Shown piece after piece: positions 1 to 5,824 of a DNA stretch of 6,810 bases. Below the pieces are notes generated by a model. That model saw only the letters and a program-made list of their open reading frames with translations, did no database searches and was not told the origin of the DNA. The stretch is from JBDKTK01 sp039680225 (lineage in GTDB: Bacteria > Desulfobacterota > Syntrophia > Syntrophales > UBA4778), in NCBI GenBank assembly GCA_039680225.1, contig JBDKTK010000422.1:1-6810 (forward strand). The letters run 5' to 3'. The translations under genes were made by a program, and so were the position numbers. Within the stretch, counting starts at the first letter, position 1, and every line of letters starts with the position of its first letter.

Positions 1-89
1 TTTACCGGAAACCTGCAGCGGAGCTCCTCAGACCCGCCCGGCTCCATAACTGACGCGCAAGCTCAACGAGCGATCATTTACCTAACAGC

Positions 90-434
90 CTAATCGACTT
101 CCATATCTATAATTTTCAAGTCCTCCCTGCCGCCGGTAATCAGCAGTTCCCCGGCACTGCACTTCGGGCAGGCGCCGGAATAGGCGTCCATCACGGAATC
201 GGCGCCGCAGGCCAGGCAGTGGACCGATACGGGAATCACCTCAAATTTCAGTTTCGCCCCTTCCGCCCTCGTCCCGCCGGACTGGACCTCGAAGGCGAAC
301 TCCAGCGTTTTCGGCTCGATGCAGGTCAGGCGCCCGAAGGAAAGCCGGATGGAATTGACCTTCTGAAAATTCTCCTTCGCCGCGTACTCTTCCACTATGT
401 CCAGGATCGCGACTGCCAGGGAGATTTCGTGCAT
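90..434 (-). CDS. hypA: Hydrogenase maturation nickel chaperone HypA
   Basis: HypA is a small cytoplasmic metallochaperone that works with HypB to deliver nickel to the [NiFe] hydrogenase large subunit before the final proteolytic step. The 114-residue product has the usual family length. It begins Met-His-Glu, the conserved N-terminal nickel-binding site (His2, Glu3), and carries the structural zinc site as two CxxC pairs (Cys73/Cys76 and Cys89/Cys92). The C-terminus (GREDLKIIDMEVD) resembles the typical HypA ending. The ATG is preferred because His2 must follow the initiator directly; a modest purine-rich ribosome binding site (AAAGAGA) lies just upstream. It is the last operon gene visible here, 46 bp after the protease gene. 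No hypB or other hyp gene follows within the 89 bases left, so the rest of the Hyp set is beyond the window or elsewhere. Identification is secure. Confidence 0.95.
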   Translation of the reverse strand: MHEISLAVAILDIVEEYAAKENFQKVNSIRLSFGRLTCIEPKTLEFAFEVQSGGTRAEGAKLKFEVIPVSVHCLACGADSVMDAYSGACPKCSAGELLITGGREDLKIIDMEVD

Positions 435-447
435 ATTCTCTTTCTTT

Positions 448-480
448 AATCTGAAATCTCAAATTTGAAATCTGAAATCT
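448..480. repeat. Short direct repeat with palindromic core between hypA and the protease gene
   Basis: The 12-mer AATCTGAAATCT occurs exactly at 448-459 and 469-480. A third partial copy (TTTGAAATCT, 464-473) and the 8-bp palindrome CAAATTTG (460-467) lie between them. It fills almost all of the 46-bp gap between the two genes and stands out as AT-rich against its GC-rich surroundings. It could be a short dispersed intergenic repeat or an RNA processing site; the sequence alone does not decide. Confidence 0.6.
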
Positions 481-963
481 TCAAAGGGGTTTCACCCCGA
501 GCTTTTCCAATTCCTTCAAAAGCAACTTTTCCATCACCGGGAACTTCTCCCGCAATCCCGGGCTCATTTCCAGGTCCATTTCCCCGTAATAGCCGGGGAC
601 GATGCACAGGAAGACGACCGACGGGATCTCCCCGATCAGCTCGGCCTTGAACAGGACATCCATGAACGTCACCTCGTGGGCCGAGGTGGGCGGCGGCATT
701 TTTGCCTCCAGTTCCTCCCGGGTGAAGCGGTAAATCGAGCCCGTTTCATCGCCGGCCTTGATCGCGTCTATGACCAGCAGGTGGTCGCAACTGCAGATTA
801 TGTCCAGCAGGGCGTAGCCGAGGACGCCTCCATCGATCACTCCGACATTGTCGGGGAGCCTGTATTTCCCGGCAAACCAGCGCGCAAAATGAACGCCGAA
901 ACCCTCGTCTCCCAGCAGGATGTTCCCGAGGCCGAGTACGGTTATTCTGTTTTTTTCGTCCAT
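481..963 (-). CDS. hyaD: HyaD/HybD-type [NiFe] hydrogenase maturation endopeptidase
   Basis: This cytoplasmic protease checks that nickel is in place in the large subunit and then cuts off its C-terminal tail, allowing the active site to close and the enzyme to be exported. The 160-residue length is typical. The N-terminus has the family signature GLGNILLGDEGFGV. The three nickel-sensing residues known from E. coli HybD (Glu16, Asp62, His93) correspond to Glu20, Asp66 (VIDAI) and His96 (SAHEV), with nearly the same spacing. Its expected substrate is the tail of the large subunit encoded two genes upstream. The ATG is forced by the conserved core starting at residue 7. The sequence before it (TTGGTCTTGG) is a poor ribosome binding site, unlike the structural genes, and a stable hairpin ends 10 nt before the start. 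This suggests lower expression of the maturation genes than of the subunits. Confidence 0.94.
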   Translation of the reverse strand: MDEKNRITVLGLGNILLGDEGFGVHFARWFAGKYRLPDNVGVIDGGVLGYALLDIICSCDHLLVIDAIKAGDETGSIYRFTREELEAKMPPPTSAHEVTFMDVLFKAELIGEIPSVVFLCIVPGYYGEMDLEMSPGLREKFPVMEKLLLKELEKLGVKPL

Positions 964-973
964 CCAAGACCAA

Positions 974-1002
974 TATAGGGGCAGCCACCGGCCGCCCCTA
1001 TA
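974..1002 (-). other. Intercistronic hairpin between cytochrome b and protease genes
   Basis: A 9-bp perfect stem (TATAGGGGC at 974-982 with GCCCCTATA at 994-1002) continues, after one A/C mismatch, into a 3-bp GCC/GGC stem closed by a 3-nt loop. No T-run follows on the minus strand, so it is not a standard intrinsic terminator. It lies in the only sizeable gap (70 bp) of the operon, between structural and maturation genes. It may act as a 3'-end stabiliser of the upstream mRNA or a partial barrier to downstream translation; that role is inference. Confidence 0.7.
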
Positions 1003-1033
1003 GGATTTGAATCAGATTTACTGGTTCCGGCTG

Positions 1034-1708
1034 TTACTCGCCCTTTTGTTTTTCAAACACTCGTCCGCTGACCATCGAAGAGATCGTACCCTTTTGAAGA
1101 ACTGCATCGTACCAGAATGCCATGTAAATGTGAACCATTACAAACAGGATGAAGCACCAGGTCAGGATGTGGTGGATGAACCGGACTGTCGCCAGCCCCC
1201 CCATCAGGTTCTCGGCCGGCTTGAGCGCCCAGGCCGAGGCCGCGGTGAATCCCATCCCGTGATACCCCGCGCCCATAAGGATGAGCCCGGTGACGACAAT
1301 CAGGAACAGCATGCCCATGAGCCCCAGATAAGCCATGGACTGCATGGGGCCGTAAAGCCCCTTGTAGTCAGGGCCTTCCTTTTCCATCAGGGCATAAAAC
1401 TTCACCTGGTGGATGGTGTGCCGGATGTTCAAAAATCCGAAGAAGTCCTTCCAGTCCGCATGGAAGCGGGAGAAGAAGGCCAGATAGGCCCTCCAGATGA
1501 AGATGAACGTCAGGAACACCCCGAACAGGATGTGCCAGAAACGCACGTCGCCCATGAAAAACTTGTCAAACGTCTCGCCCTTGTAAACGGTAAAGGGCGT
1601 CGCTATATAAAAACCCGTCGCAATCAGGACAAATATGGCAATGGCCATGGCCCAGTGGTTGATCCTGATGGCTGCGGACCATTCCTTTTTTGCAACAATC
1701 TTTTCCAC
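1034..1708 (-). CDS. hyaC: [NiFe] hydrogenase b-type cytochrome subunit (HyaC/HydC family)
   Basis: This integral membrane diheme cytochrome b anchors the hydrogenase dimer and passes electrons from H2 to the quinone pool. The 224-residue protein shows four hydrophobic segments at roughly residues 17-36, 54-79, 124-146 and 174-199, as in the HyaC/CybH/HydC family. Candidate heme-ligand histidines sit where the family has them: His18 (RINHW) in helix 1, His59 (FWHILFG) in helix 2, and His179 or His180 and His193 in helix 4, the last pair with the 14-residue spacing known for this family. Translation starts at GTG; this start is chosen because a strong site (GAGGAGG) lies 5 nt before it and residues 5-20 already match the family. 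It follows the large subunit stop by 14 bp, so the two are almost certainly co-transcribed and translated in balance. Confidence 0.94.
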   Translation of the reverse strand: MEKIVAKKEWSAAIRINHWAMAIAIFVLIATGFYIATPFTVYKGETFDKFFMGDVRFWHILFGVFLTFIFIWRAYLAFFSRFHADWKDFFGFLNIRHTIHQVKFYALMEKEGPDYKGLYGPMQSMAYLGLMGMLFLIVVTGLILMGAGYHGMGFTAASAWALKPAENLMGGLATVRFIHHILTWCFILFVMVHIYMAFWYDAVLQKGTISSMVSGRVFEKQKGE

Positions 1709-1722
1709 AGCAGCCTCCTCTC

Positions 1723-3399
1723 TCAGGCAACCTTGAATTTCCTGATCTCTTTCGTTTCCGGATCAATGATATGCACCGCGCAGGCCATGCAGGGGTCGAA
1801 CGAATGGATCGTGCGCAGTATCTCGAGCGGCTGGTCGGCCTTCGCGAGCTTCGTCCCGACGAGCGATTCCTCGTAGGGGCCGCGCTTGCCGGCCTTGTCG
1901 CGGGGCGAGCAGTTCCAGGTCGAAGGCACGACGGCCTGGTAATTCGAGATGACCTTGTTCTCGATATTGATCCAGTGGCCGAGCGCTCCGCGCGGGGGCT
2001 CGGTCATGCCGCGGCCGCGCGCCGGCTTGTTCGGCACGTCGCAGCGGGTCCACGTCCTCGTGTCGCCCTTCTTGATGTTGGCGATGAGTTCATTGACCCA
2101 GGTCTCGGTGTTGTCGGCGACCAGCTTGGTCTCGATCGCGCGGGCCGCGGTCCGGCCCAGCGTTGAGAACAGGGCGCTCGCCGGGATTCCCGCCGCCTTC
2201 AGCGTCGCGTCCACGAGGGGCTTGATCTGCTTGTCGCCCTGGGCGTAGCCGACGACCATGCGGGCGAGCGGGCCGACTTCGTAGGGGAGCCCGTCGTAAC
2301 GGGGCGCCTTACACCAGGAATATTTATCCCGGCCTTCCAGGGTATTCTGCCTGTTGTACCCCGTGTATTCCGGTTCCGTTGCGCCTTTGTAGGGGTGCAG
2401 CGGTTCCGGGTCCTTGTACCAGGAGTGGGTGGCCTCCTCGGTGATCTTCTCTTCATCAAGCTTCAGGGGATTGGCAAGGTCGGCGCCTTTCACCACGCCG
2501 CGGGGGAAGAGCAGCGAGTTCCAGTCGTCGTCCAGCGGGAAACCGCCGTATGACAGGTAATTCTTCACGCCGGCGCCGATCCCGGCCGCCCCTTCGCCCT
2601 TGTAATATGCGGCCGCAAGCAGCACGTCCGGAATATAAGCGGTCTCGACGAAATTCTTCATTTCCTTGAACCTGAACAGGTACTGTCCCAGGCGGCTCGC
2701 ATCGAGCGCGTCCATGACGGACGTCACGCCGCCGACAACGAGTGTCTGCGGGTGCGGGTTCTTGCCGCCCAAAATGGCCATCATCTGGGCGCCCACCTTG
2801 GAAATCTGCAGGGCGTCAAGATAATGGGAAACTATGATCAGGTTTGCCTCGGGGGGCAGCTTGAAAGAAGGGTTGCCCCAGTAAGCGTTGGCAAAGGGAC
2901 CCAGGCGCCCCGACTGCACGAACCTGGTCAGGCGCTGCTGGACTGCGCGGTAGTGGGTCTCCGAGCAGTTGTACGGGTTCGGGCAATAGGCTTTGGCCAT
3001 GTCCACGGCCTTCCTGGGGTCGGCCTTCAGCGCGCTGACGATGTCCACCCAGTCCAGGCCGTGCAGGTGATAGAAATGCATCACGTGGTCGGTCAGGTAC
3101 AGGGAGGAGTTGATCAGGTTCCTGATTATCCTGGCATTGGGCGGAGGTTTCACGCCGAAAGCGTCCTCGCACGCCAGGATGCTTGCCTCGTAATGGACAT
3201 AGGTGCAGACTCCGCAGAAGCGCTGGACGATCAATCCGGCGTCGCGCGGGTCGCGTCCTTTCAATATGGTCTCGATGCCGCGCCACAGCGTGATGCTGCT
3301 CCACGCATCGGTGATGGTGTTGGAATTATCGACTTCAACCTCTATCCTTAAATGTCCCTCGATCCTGGTGATCGGGTCTACTACAATTCGTTTGCTCAT
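1723..3399 (-). CDS. hyaB: [NiFe] hydrogenase large (catalytic) subunit, group 1
   Basis: This is the catalytic subunit of the periplasmic uptake hydrogenase; it holds the NiFe(CN)2CO centre and splits H2 into protons and electrons. The 558-residue length is normal. The N-terminal RIEGHLRIE motif (from Arg12) and the L1 motif RFCGVCTYVH (Cys62, Cys65, His69) provide two nickel ligands. The L2 motif DPCMACAVH (Cys537, Cys540, ending His543) provides the other two. Fifteen residues follow His543, the usual tail removed by the HyaD protease, so the reading frame is intact to the end. It has no signal peptide of its own and should be exported by riding on the Tat-targeted small subunit. The ATG is preceded by GGAGGAGG at good distance and lies 18 bp after the small-subunit stop. 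Confidence 0.97.
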   Translation of the reverse strand: MSKRIVVDPITRIEGHLRIEVEVDNSNTITDAWSSITLWRGIETILKGRDPRDAGLIVQRFCGVCTYVHYEASILACEDAFGVKPPPNARIIRNLINSSLYLTDHVMHFYHLHGLDWVDIVSALKADPRKAVDMAKAYCPNPYNCSETHYRAVQQRLTRFVQSGRLGPFANAYWGNPSFKLPPEANLIIVSHYLDALQISKVGAQMMAILGGKNPHPQTLVVGGVTSVMDALDASRLGQYLFRFKEMKNFVETAYIPDVLLAAAYYKGEGAAGIGAGVKNYLSYGGFPLDDDWNSLLFPRGVVKGADLANPLKLDEEKITEEATHSWYKDPEPLHPYKGATEPEYTGYNRQNTLEGRDKYSWCKAPRYDGLPYEVGPLARMVVGYAQGDKQIKPLVDATLKAAGIPASALFSTLGRTAARAIETKLVADNTETWVNELIANIKKGDTRTWTRCDVPNKPARGRGMTEPPRGALGHWINIENKVISNYQAVVPSTWNCSPRDKAGKRGPYEESLVGTKLAKADQPLEILRTIHSFDPCMACAVHIIDPETKEIRKFKVA

Positions 3400-3417
3400 G
3401 GTTCGCCTCCTCCGGTC

Positions 3418-4614
3418 TTACTCGTGCCCATCGGCTTTTTTATCTTTGTCCCTGTGCTTCGCCGCGCTTGCCAGGGCGTGGACCGCTATGCCTGCCGCGG
3501 TTGCGCCGGCAAGGGCAACGCCGATCCTGTCCACGGTGCGCTCGCCGCCGCCGACATTGGCCGCCGCAATCGGCTTCTCCAGGGGCGCCATGGTGTCCCA
3601 GAAATCGGGCTCGGTGCACCCGATGCAGCCGTGTCCTCCCATGACCGGCCAGGATGTGCCGTCATTGAACCTGACCTTGCTGCAGTTGGCGTATGTATAA
3701 GGACCCTTGCAGCCTACGTTGAACAGGCACCAGCCCTTCTGCGCGCCCGCATCGCCCCACTCTTCCACAAATTCGGCCGCATCGTAATGGGGGCGCCGCT
3801 CGCAGAAGTCGTGGATCCTTTTGCCGTATGCCCAGACAGGCCGCCCGAGGGAATCGAGGGGCGGTATCCCGCCGAACATCAGGTAATGCAGGATTGTCCC
3901 CGTGAAGTTCACCGGGTTGGGCGGACAGCCCGCGATGTTAACCGTCCTGATGCCGATCGCCTTGCTGACGCCCATTGCGTCGGTCGGGTTGGGCCTGGCG
4001 GCCTGGATGTTGCCGAAGGCCGAGCAGCTGCCGATGCAGATCGTGGCCATCGCTTTCGACGTGACCTCTTTTGCCATCTCCACGCTCGTCTTGCCCTTGG
4101 GGCCGAGGGTGAGATAGTAGCCGTTGAGCCCCTTGGGGATCGCGCCTTCGATGACGCAGATGAACTTGCCCGCGAAATCGTGCATGGCCTTCTCCAAATT
4201 CTCTTCCGCCTGATACCCGGCCGCCGCCATTAATGTCTCGTGGTATTCCAGCGAGATGGTGTCCAGCAGAATGTCATCCACGTTGGGATACGACGAGCGC
4301 AGGAACGCCTCGCTGCACCCGGTGCATTCGGCGAAATGCAGCCAGACGACCGGCACGCGGCTGAAGTTTTCCGCCGCCCTCGCCACTGCCGGACGGAATA
4401 CCGGCGGAAGCATAAGGGCCGCCGTCATAAATGAAGTCCATCTGATAAAATCCCGCCTGCTTACCCCGCGCTCCTTGAGGGATTCGTAAAAATCCTCCCG
4501 AGCCGGCGGCAGCTCGGCTTGAGCCTTGTCCAGGTTGGCATTGCAGTAATCCATCAGCTCCCGGTACTGATTTCCGATTTTTTTCCTGTATTCAGAATCC
4601 TTTGTCCTGCCCAT
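3418..4614 (-). CDS. hyaA: [NiFe] hydrogenase small subunit, Tat-exported and membrane-anchored
   Basis: This electron-transfer subunit carries three Fe-S clusters from the active site towards cytochrome b. Residues 52-59 (SRRDFIRW) form a twin-arginine motif followed by a hydrophobic stretch and a likely cleavage after AVARA (about residue 80). Proximal [4Fe-4S] ligands are Cys97, Cys100, Cys197 and Cys230. Distal ligands are His268, Cys271, Cys296 and Cys302. Medial [3Fe-4S] ligands are Cys311, Cys330 and Cys333, with Pro323 where a fourth cysteine would be. Gly99 and Asn202 occupy the positions of the extra cysteines of oxygen-tolerant enzymes, so a standard, oxygen-sensitive type is expected. 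A hydrophobic helix near residues 362-385 with a charged tail is the membrane anchor. The ATG has a strong GGAGGAGG site, and an in-frame stop nine codons upstream rules out a longer form. The 52 residues before the twin arginines are unusually many. First gene of the operon. Confidence 0.97.
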   Translation of the reverse strand: MGRTKDSEYRKKIGNQYRELMDYCNANLDKAQAELPPAREDFYESLKERGVSRRDFIRWTSFMTAALMLPPVFRPAVARAAENFSRVPVVWLHFAECTGCSEAFLRSSYPNVDDILLDTISLEYHETLMAAAGYQAEENLEKAMHDFAGKFICVIEGAIPKGLNGYYLTLGPKGKTSVEMAKEVTSKAMATICIGSCSAFGNIQAARPNPTDAMGVSKAIGIRTVNIAGCPPNPVNFTGTILHYLMFGGIPPLDSLGRPVWAYGKRIHDFCERRPHYDAAEFVEEWGDAGAQKGWCLFNVGCKGPYTYANCSKVRFNDGTSWPVMGGHGCIGCTEPDFWDTMAPLEKPIAAANVGGGERTVDRIGVALAGATAAGIAVHALASAAKHRDKDKKADGHE

Positions 4615-4649
4615 AAAACCTCCTCCACTGCGGTAATTCCTGCGTCTTT

Positions 4650-4666
4650 AATCCGAAGTCCGGATT
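4650..4666 (-). other. Small hairpin near the hydrogenase start
   Basis: AATCCG (4650-4655) and CGGATT (4661-4666) form a 6-bp stem with a 5-nt loop in the predicted leader RNA. It lies 23 nt upstream of the ribosome binding site (4619-4626), so it does not cover that site. Its role, if any, is unknown. Confidence 0.5.
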
Positions 4667-4719
4667 CCTTCATTCTCCTTTTTCAACTCATATCCGTTCG
4701 AATCCCTGATAAATTTCGC

Positions 4720-4764
4720 GCCGGAAAGCCGGGCCCGATCTAAACAGGGGCGGTCCCTTCCGGC
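4720..4764 (-). other. Long-loop inverted repeat in the leader
   Basis: GCCGGAA (4720-4726) is the exact reverse complement of TTCCGGC (4758-4764). The 31-nt interval contains further G/C runs (GGGCCC at 4731-4736 and an AGGGGCGG stretch around 4746-4753) able to form an inner stem. This may be a folded domain of the leader RNA. No T-run follows, so it is not an obvious terminator. Confidence 0.4.
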
Positions 4765-4860
4765 AACCTTGAAGGTGTTATGCTTAAAATGACATATCCC
4801 ATTATCAAATCCAGACATTTAAGTAAATACCCCAAATGCATTCCGGCCCGGGAGCATCCC

Positions 4861-4875
4861 ATAACTTAAAGTTAT
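4861..4875. repeat. Perfect 15-bp palindrome
   Basis: ATAACTTAAAGTTAT has 7-bp arms (4861-4867 and 4869-4875) around a single central base. The loop is too tight for a good RNA hairpin, so a dimeric protein binding site is more likely. It lies about 40 bp downstream of the predicted transcription start of the hydrogenase operon. It does not fit the FNR, CRP or FadR consensus sites, and I cannot name the regulator. Confidence 0.55.
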
Positions 4876-4920
4876 CAAGCACAAGCCTTTCCACACCAAA
4901 AGCACTTCCGCAAAAACGGT

Positions 4921-4933
4921 TTGGTAATACCAA
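4921..4933. promoter_or_regulatory. FadR/GntR-type operator palindrome
   Basis: TTGGTAATACCAA has 5-bp arms TTGGT/ACCAA around three bases. This is the TGGTNNNACCA layout bound by FadR and related FCD-type GntR regulators such as PdhR and LldR. It overlaps the -10 box of the predicted hydrogenase promoter, the classical position for a repressor. A further TTGGTAT half-site in direct orientation on the minus strand follows at 4935-4941. The FCD-type regulator encoded at 5825-6586 is the natural candidate to bind here; that link is inferred. Confidence 0.7.
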
Positions 4934-4952
4934 TATACCAACATCTTGTCAA
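4924..4952 (-). promoter_or_regulatory. Sigma70-type promoter of the hydrogenase operon
   Basis: On the minus strand a perfect -35 box TTGACA (4952-4947) is followed by a 17-bp spacer and the -10 box TATTAC (4929-4924), which matches four of six consensus positions. Transcription would begin near 4917 and run into the small subunit gene. The -10 box is inside the FadR-type palindrome, so repressor binding would block RNA polymerase. I saw no sigma54 (GG-N10-GC) promoter that would be a better alternative. Confidence 0.65.
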
Positions 4953-5044
4953 GAGAGCGGGGTCTCACCGGGGTTTCTCATCGAAATATTTTTTATAAAA
5001 GATTGTTAAGCTGCGCAATCAGGCCATGACGGCCGGTTTTTGGA

Positions 5045-5073
5045 TTGACATACATGTCCTGCCATTATACCTT
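5045..5073 (+). promoter_or_regulatory. Possible promoter of the carbonic anhydrase gene
   Basis: A perfect -35 box TTGACA (5045-5050) lies 57 bp before the start codon. The -10 is weak: TATACC at 5066-5071 (15-bp spacer) or TACCTT at 5068-5073 (17-bp spacer). The inverted repeat GACAT-AC-ATGTC (5047-5058) overlaps the -35 and could be an operator. The remaining sequence between 4953 and 5044, including the AT-rich stretch 4982-5005, shows nothing else I can name. Confidence 0.4.
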
Positions 5074-5106
5074 TTTGCGGAATTTTGACGAAGGAGATGC
5101 CCTGTC

Positions 5107-5802
5107 ATGAACGGATCAAAAAGCTTTTTATTGTTGTGTCTTGTTTTTTTTCTTGCTTTCGGTATGGCCCTGTCAGTCAGGCCGGCGCAGTCTGGAGTCG
5201 CAGGGAAAGGGATGTCCCCGGACCAGTCCCTGCAGCTGCTCCTGGAAGGAAACAAGCGATTTGTTGAATCGAAGCTGCAGGCATGCAGCGAAAACATGGA
5301 TAAGAAAAGGCGGGAACTGCAGAAGGGCCAGCGACCCCATGCCGTCGTCCTGTCATGCTCCGATTCGCGGGTGCCGCCGGAAATAATTTTCGATCAGGGT
5401 TTGGGAGAGATATTCGTGGTCCGCGTGGCAGGCAATATAGCCGACCCGGCGGTGCTCGGAAGCATAGAATATGCTGTAGGGCACCTCGGCACTTCCCTGG
5501 TCATGGTCATGGGCCATGACGAATGCGGGGCCGTGGTATCATCAGTTGAATCGGGGTCAAACGCTGAAGGGAACATCGGCTTCATTTTGGAACAAATCGC
5601 CCCGTCGGTCCGGAAAGCAAAAGAAAGCGGAAAAAGCTCAAAAGCCCTGATTGATGCGGCAATTGACAACCACATCGAAGCCACTGCCTCGAGCCTTCGA
5701 CGGCTCTCACCCGCAATTGCCGGGATGGAAAAATCCGGAAAAGTCAGATTGGTTAAGGCAAGATACAAGCTGGGCACAGGCGAGGTCGTTATCCTCGAAT
5801 AG
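5107..5802 (+). CDS. Secreted beta-class carbonic anhydrase
   Basis: This zinc enzyme interconverts CO2 and bicarbonate. The 231-residue protein has the beta-class zinc and catalytic motifs: CSDSRVPPE (Cys84, Asp86, Arg88) and HDECGA (His137, Cys140), which give the Cys2-His zinc site and the Asp-Arg dyad. The domain occupies about residues 36-231. Residues 1-30 form a Sec-type signal (a lysine at position 5, then a hydrophobic run to about residue 23), so the enzyme is predicted to be periplasmic; many beta-class enzymes are cytoplasmic. Cys11 comes too early in the hydrophobic run for a lipobox. The ATG has AAGGAG (5091-5096) upstream at a rather long 10-nt distance; the ATG at 5098 is out of frame. 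It diverges from the hydrogenase operon and converges on the GntR regulator. The context hints at periplasmic CO2 or proton chemistry near H2 oxidation, but a shared role is not shown. Confidence 0.93.
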   Translation: MNGSKSFLLLCLVFFLAFGMALSVRPAQSGVAGKGMSPDQSLQLLLEGNKRFVESKLQACSENMDKKRRELQKGQRPHAVVLSCSDSRVPPEIIFDQGLGEIFVVRVAGNIADPAVLGSIEYAVGHLGTSLVMVMGHDECGAVVSSVESGSNAEGNIGFILEQIAPSVRKAKESGKSSKALIDAAIDNHIEATASSLRRLSPAIAGMEKSGKVRLVKARYKLGTGEVVILE

Positions 5803-5824
5803 CATTTGCCTTCCGGGCGAATAA

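Larger units (their letters stand above)
4615..4917 (-). other. Predicted long 5' leader of the hydrogenase operon
   Basis: If the promoter at 4924-4952 is right, transcription starts near 4917 and leaves about 300 nt of untranslated leader before the small subunit. No convincing gene lies here on either strand. The leader contains a 15-bp palindrome (4861-4875), a long-loop stem (4720-4764) and a short hairpin close to the start codon (4650-4666). I do not recognise a known riboswitch class. Confidence 0.45.

Noticed and set aside
20..45. GGAGC/GCTCC inverted repeat after hypA as a terminator
   Set aside because: The stem is only 5 bp with a 16-nt loop, and no T-run follows on the minus strand.
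1..47. A minus-strand frame from the ATG at 47 running open to the window edge (MEPGGSEELRC...)
   Set aside because: It has no ribosome binding site and does not resemble the N-terminus of HypB or another expected hyp gene. Bases 1-89 show no other supportable feature.
1007..1876. Long plus-strand open frame of 289 codons opposite the cytochrome and large-subunit genes, and similar antisense frames at 2752-3351 and 3352-4233
   Set aside because: These are antisense shadows of well-identified genes in GC-rich sequence; they show low-complexity His/Arg/Gly-rich translations and no recognisable domain.
4554..4673. A 39-codon upstream frame on the minus strand, starting at 4673 after AAGGAG and overlapping the small-subunit start
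   Set aside because: Only one base separates AAGGAG from its ATG, which is too close for efficient initiation, and the peptide resembles nothing known. The strong site at the real start explains translation better.
5781..5797. CGAGG/CCTCG hairpin at the end of the carbonic anhydrase gene as a terminator
   Set aside because: It is a 5-bp stem inside the coding sequence without a T-run; no convincing terminator is visible between the convergent genes.
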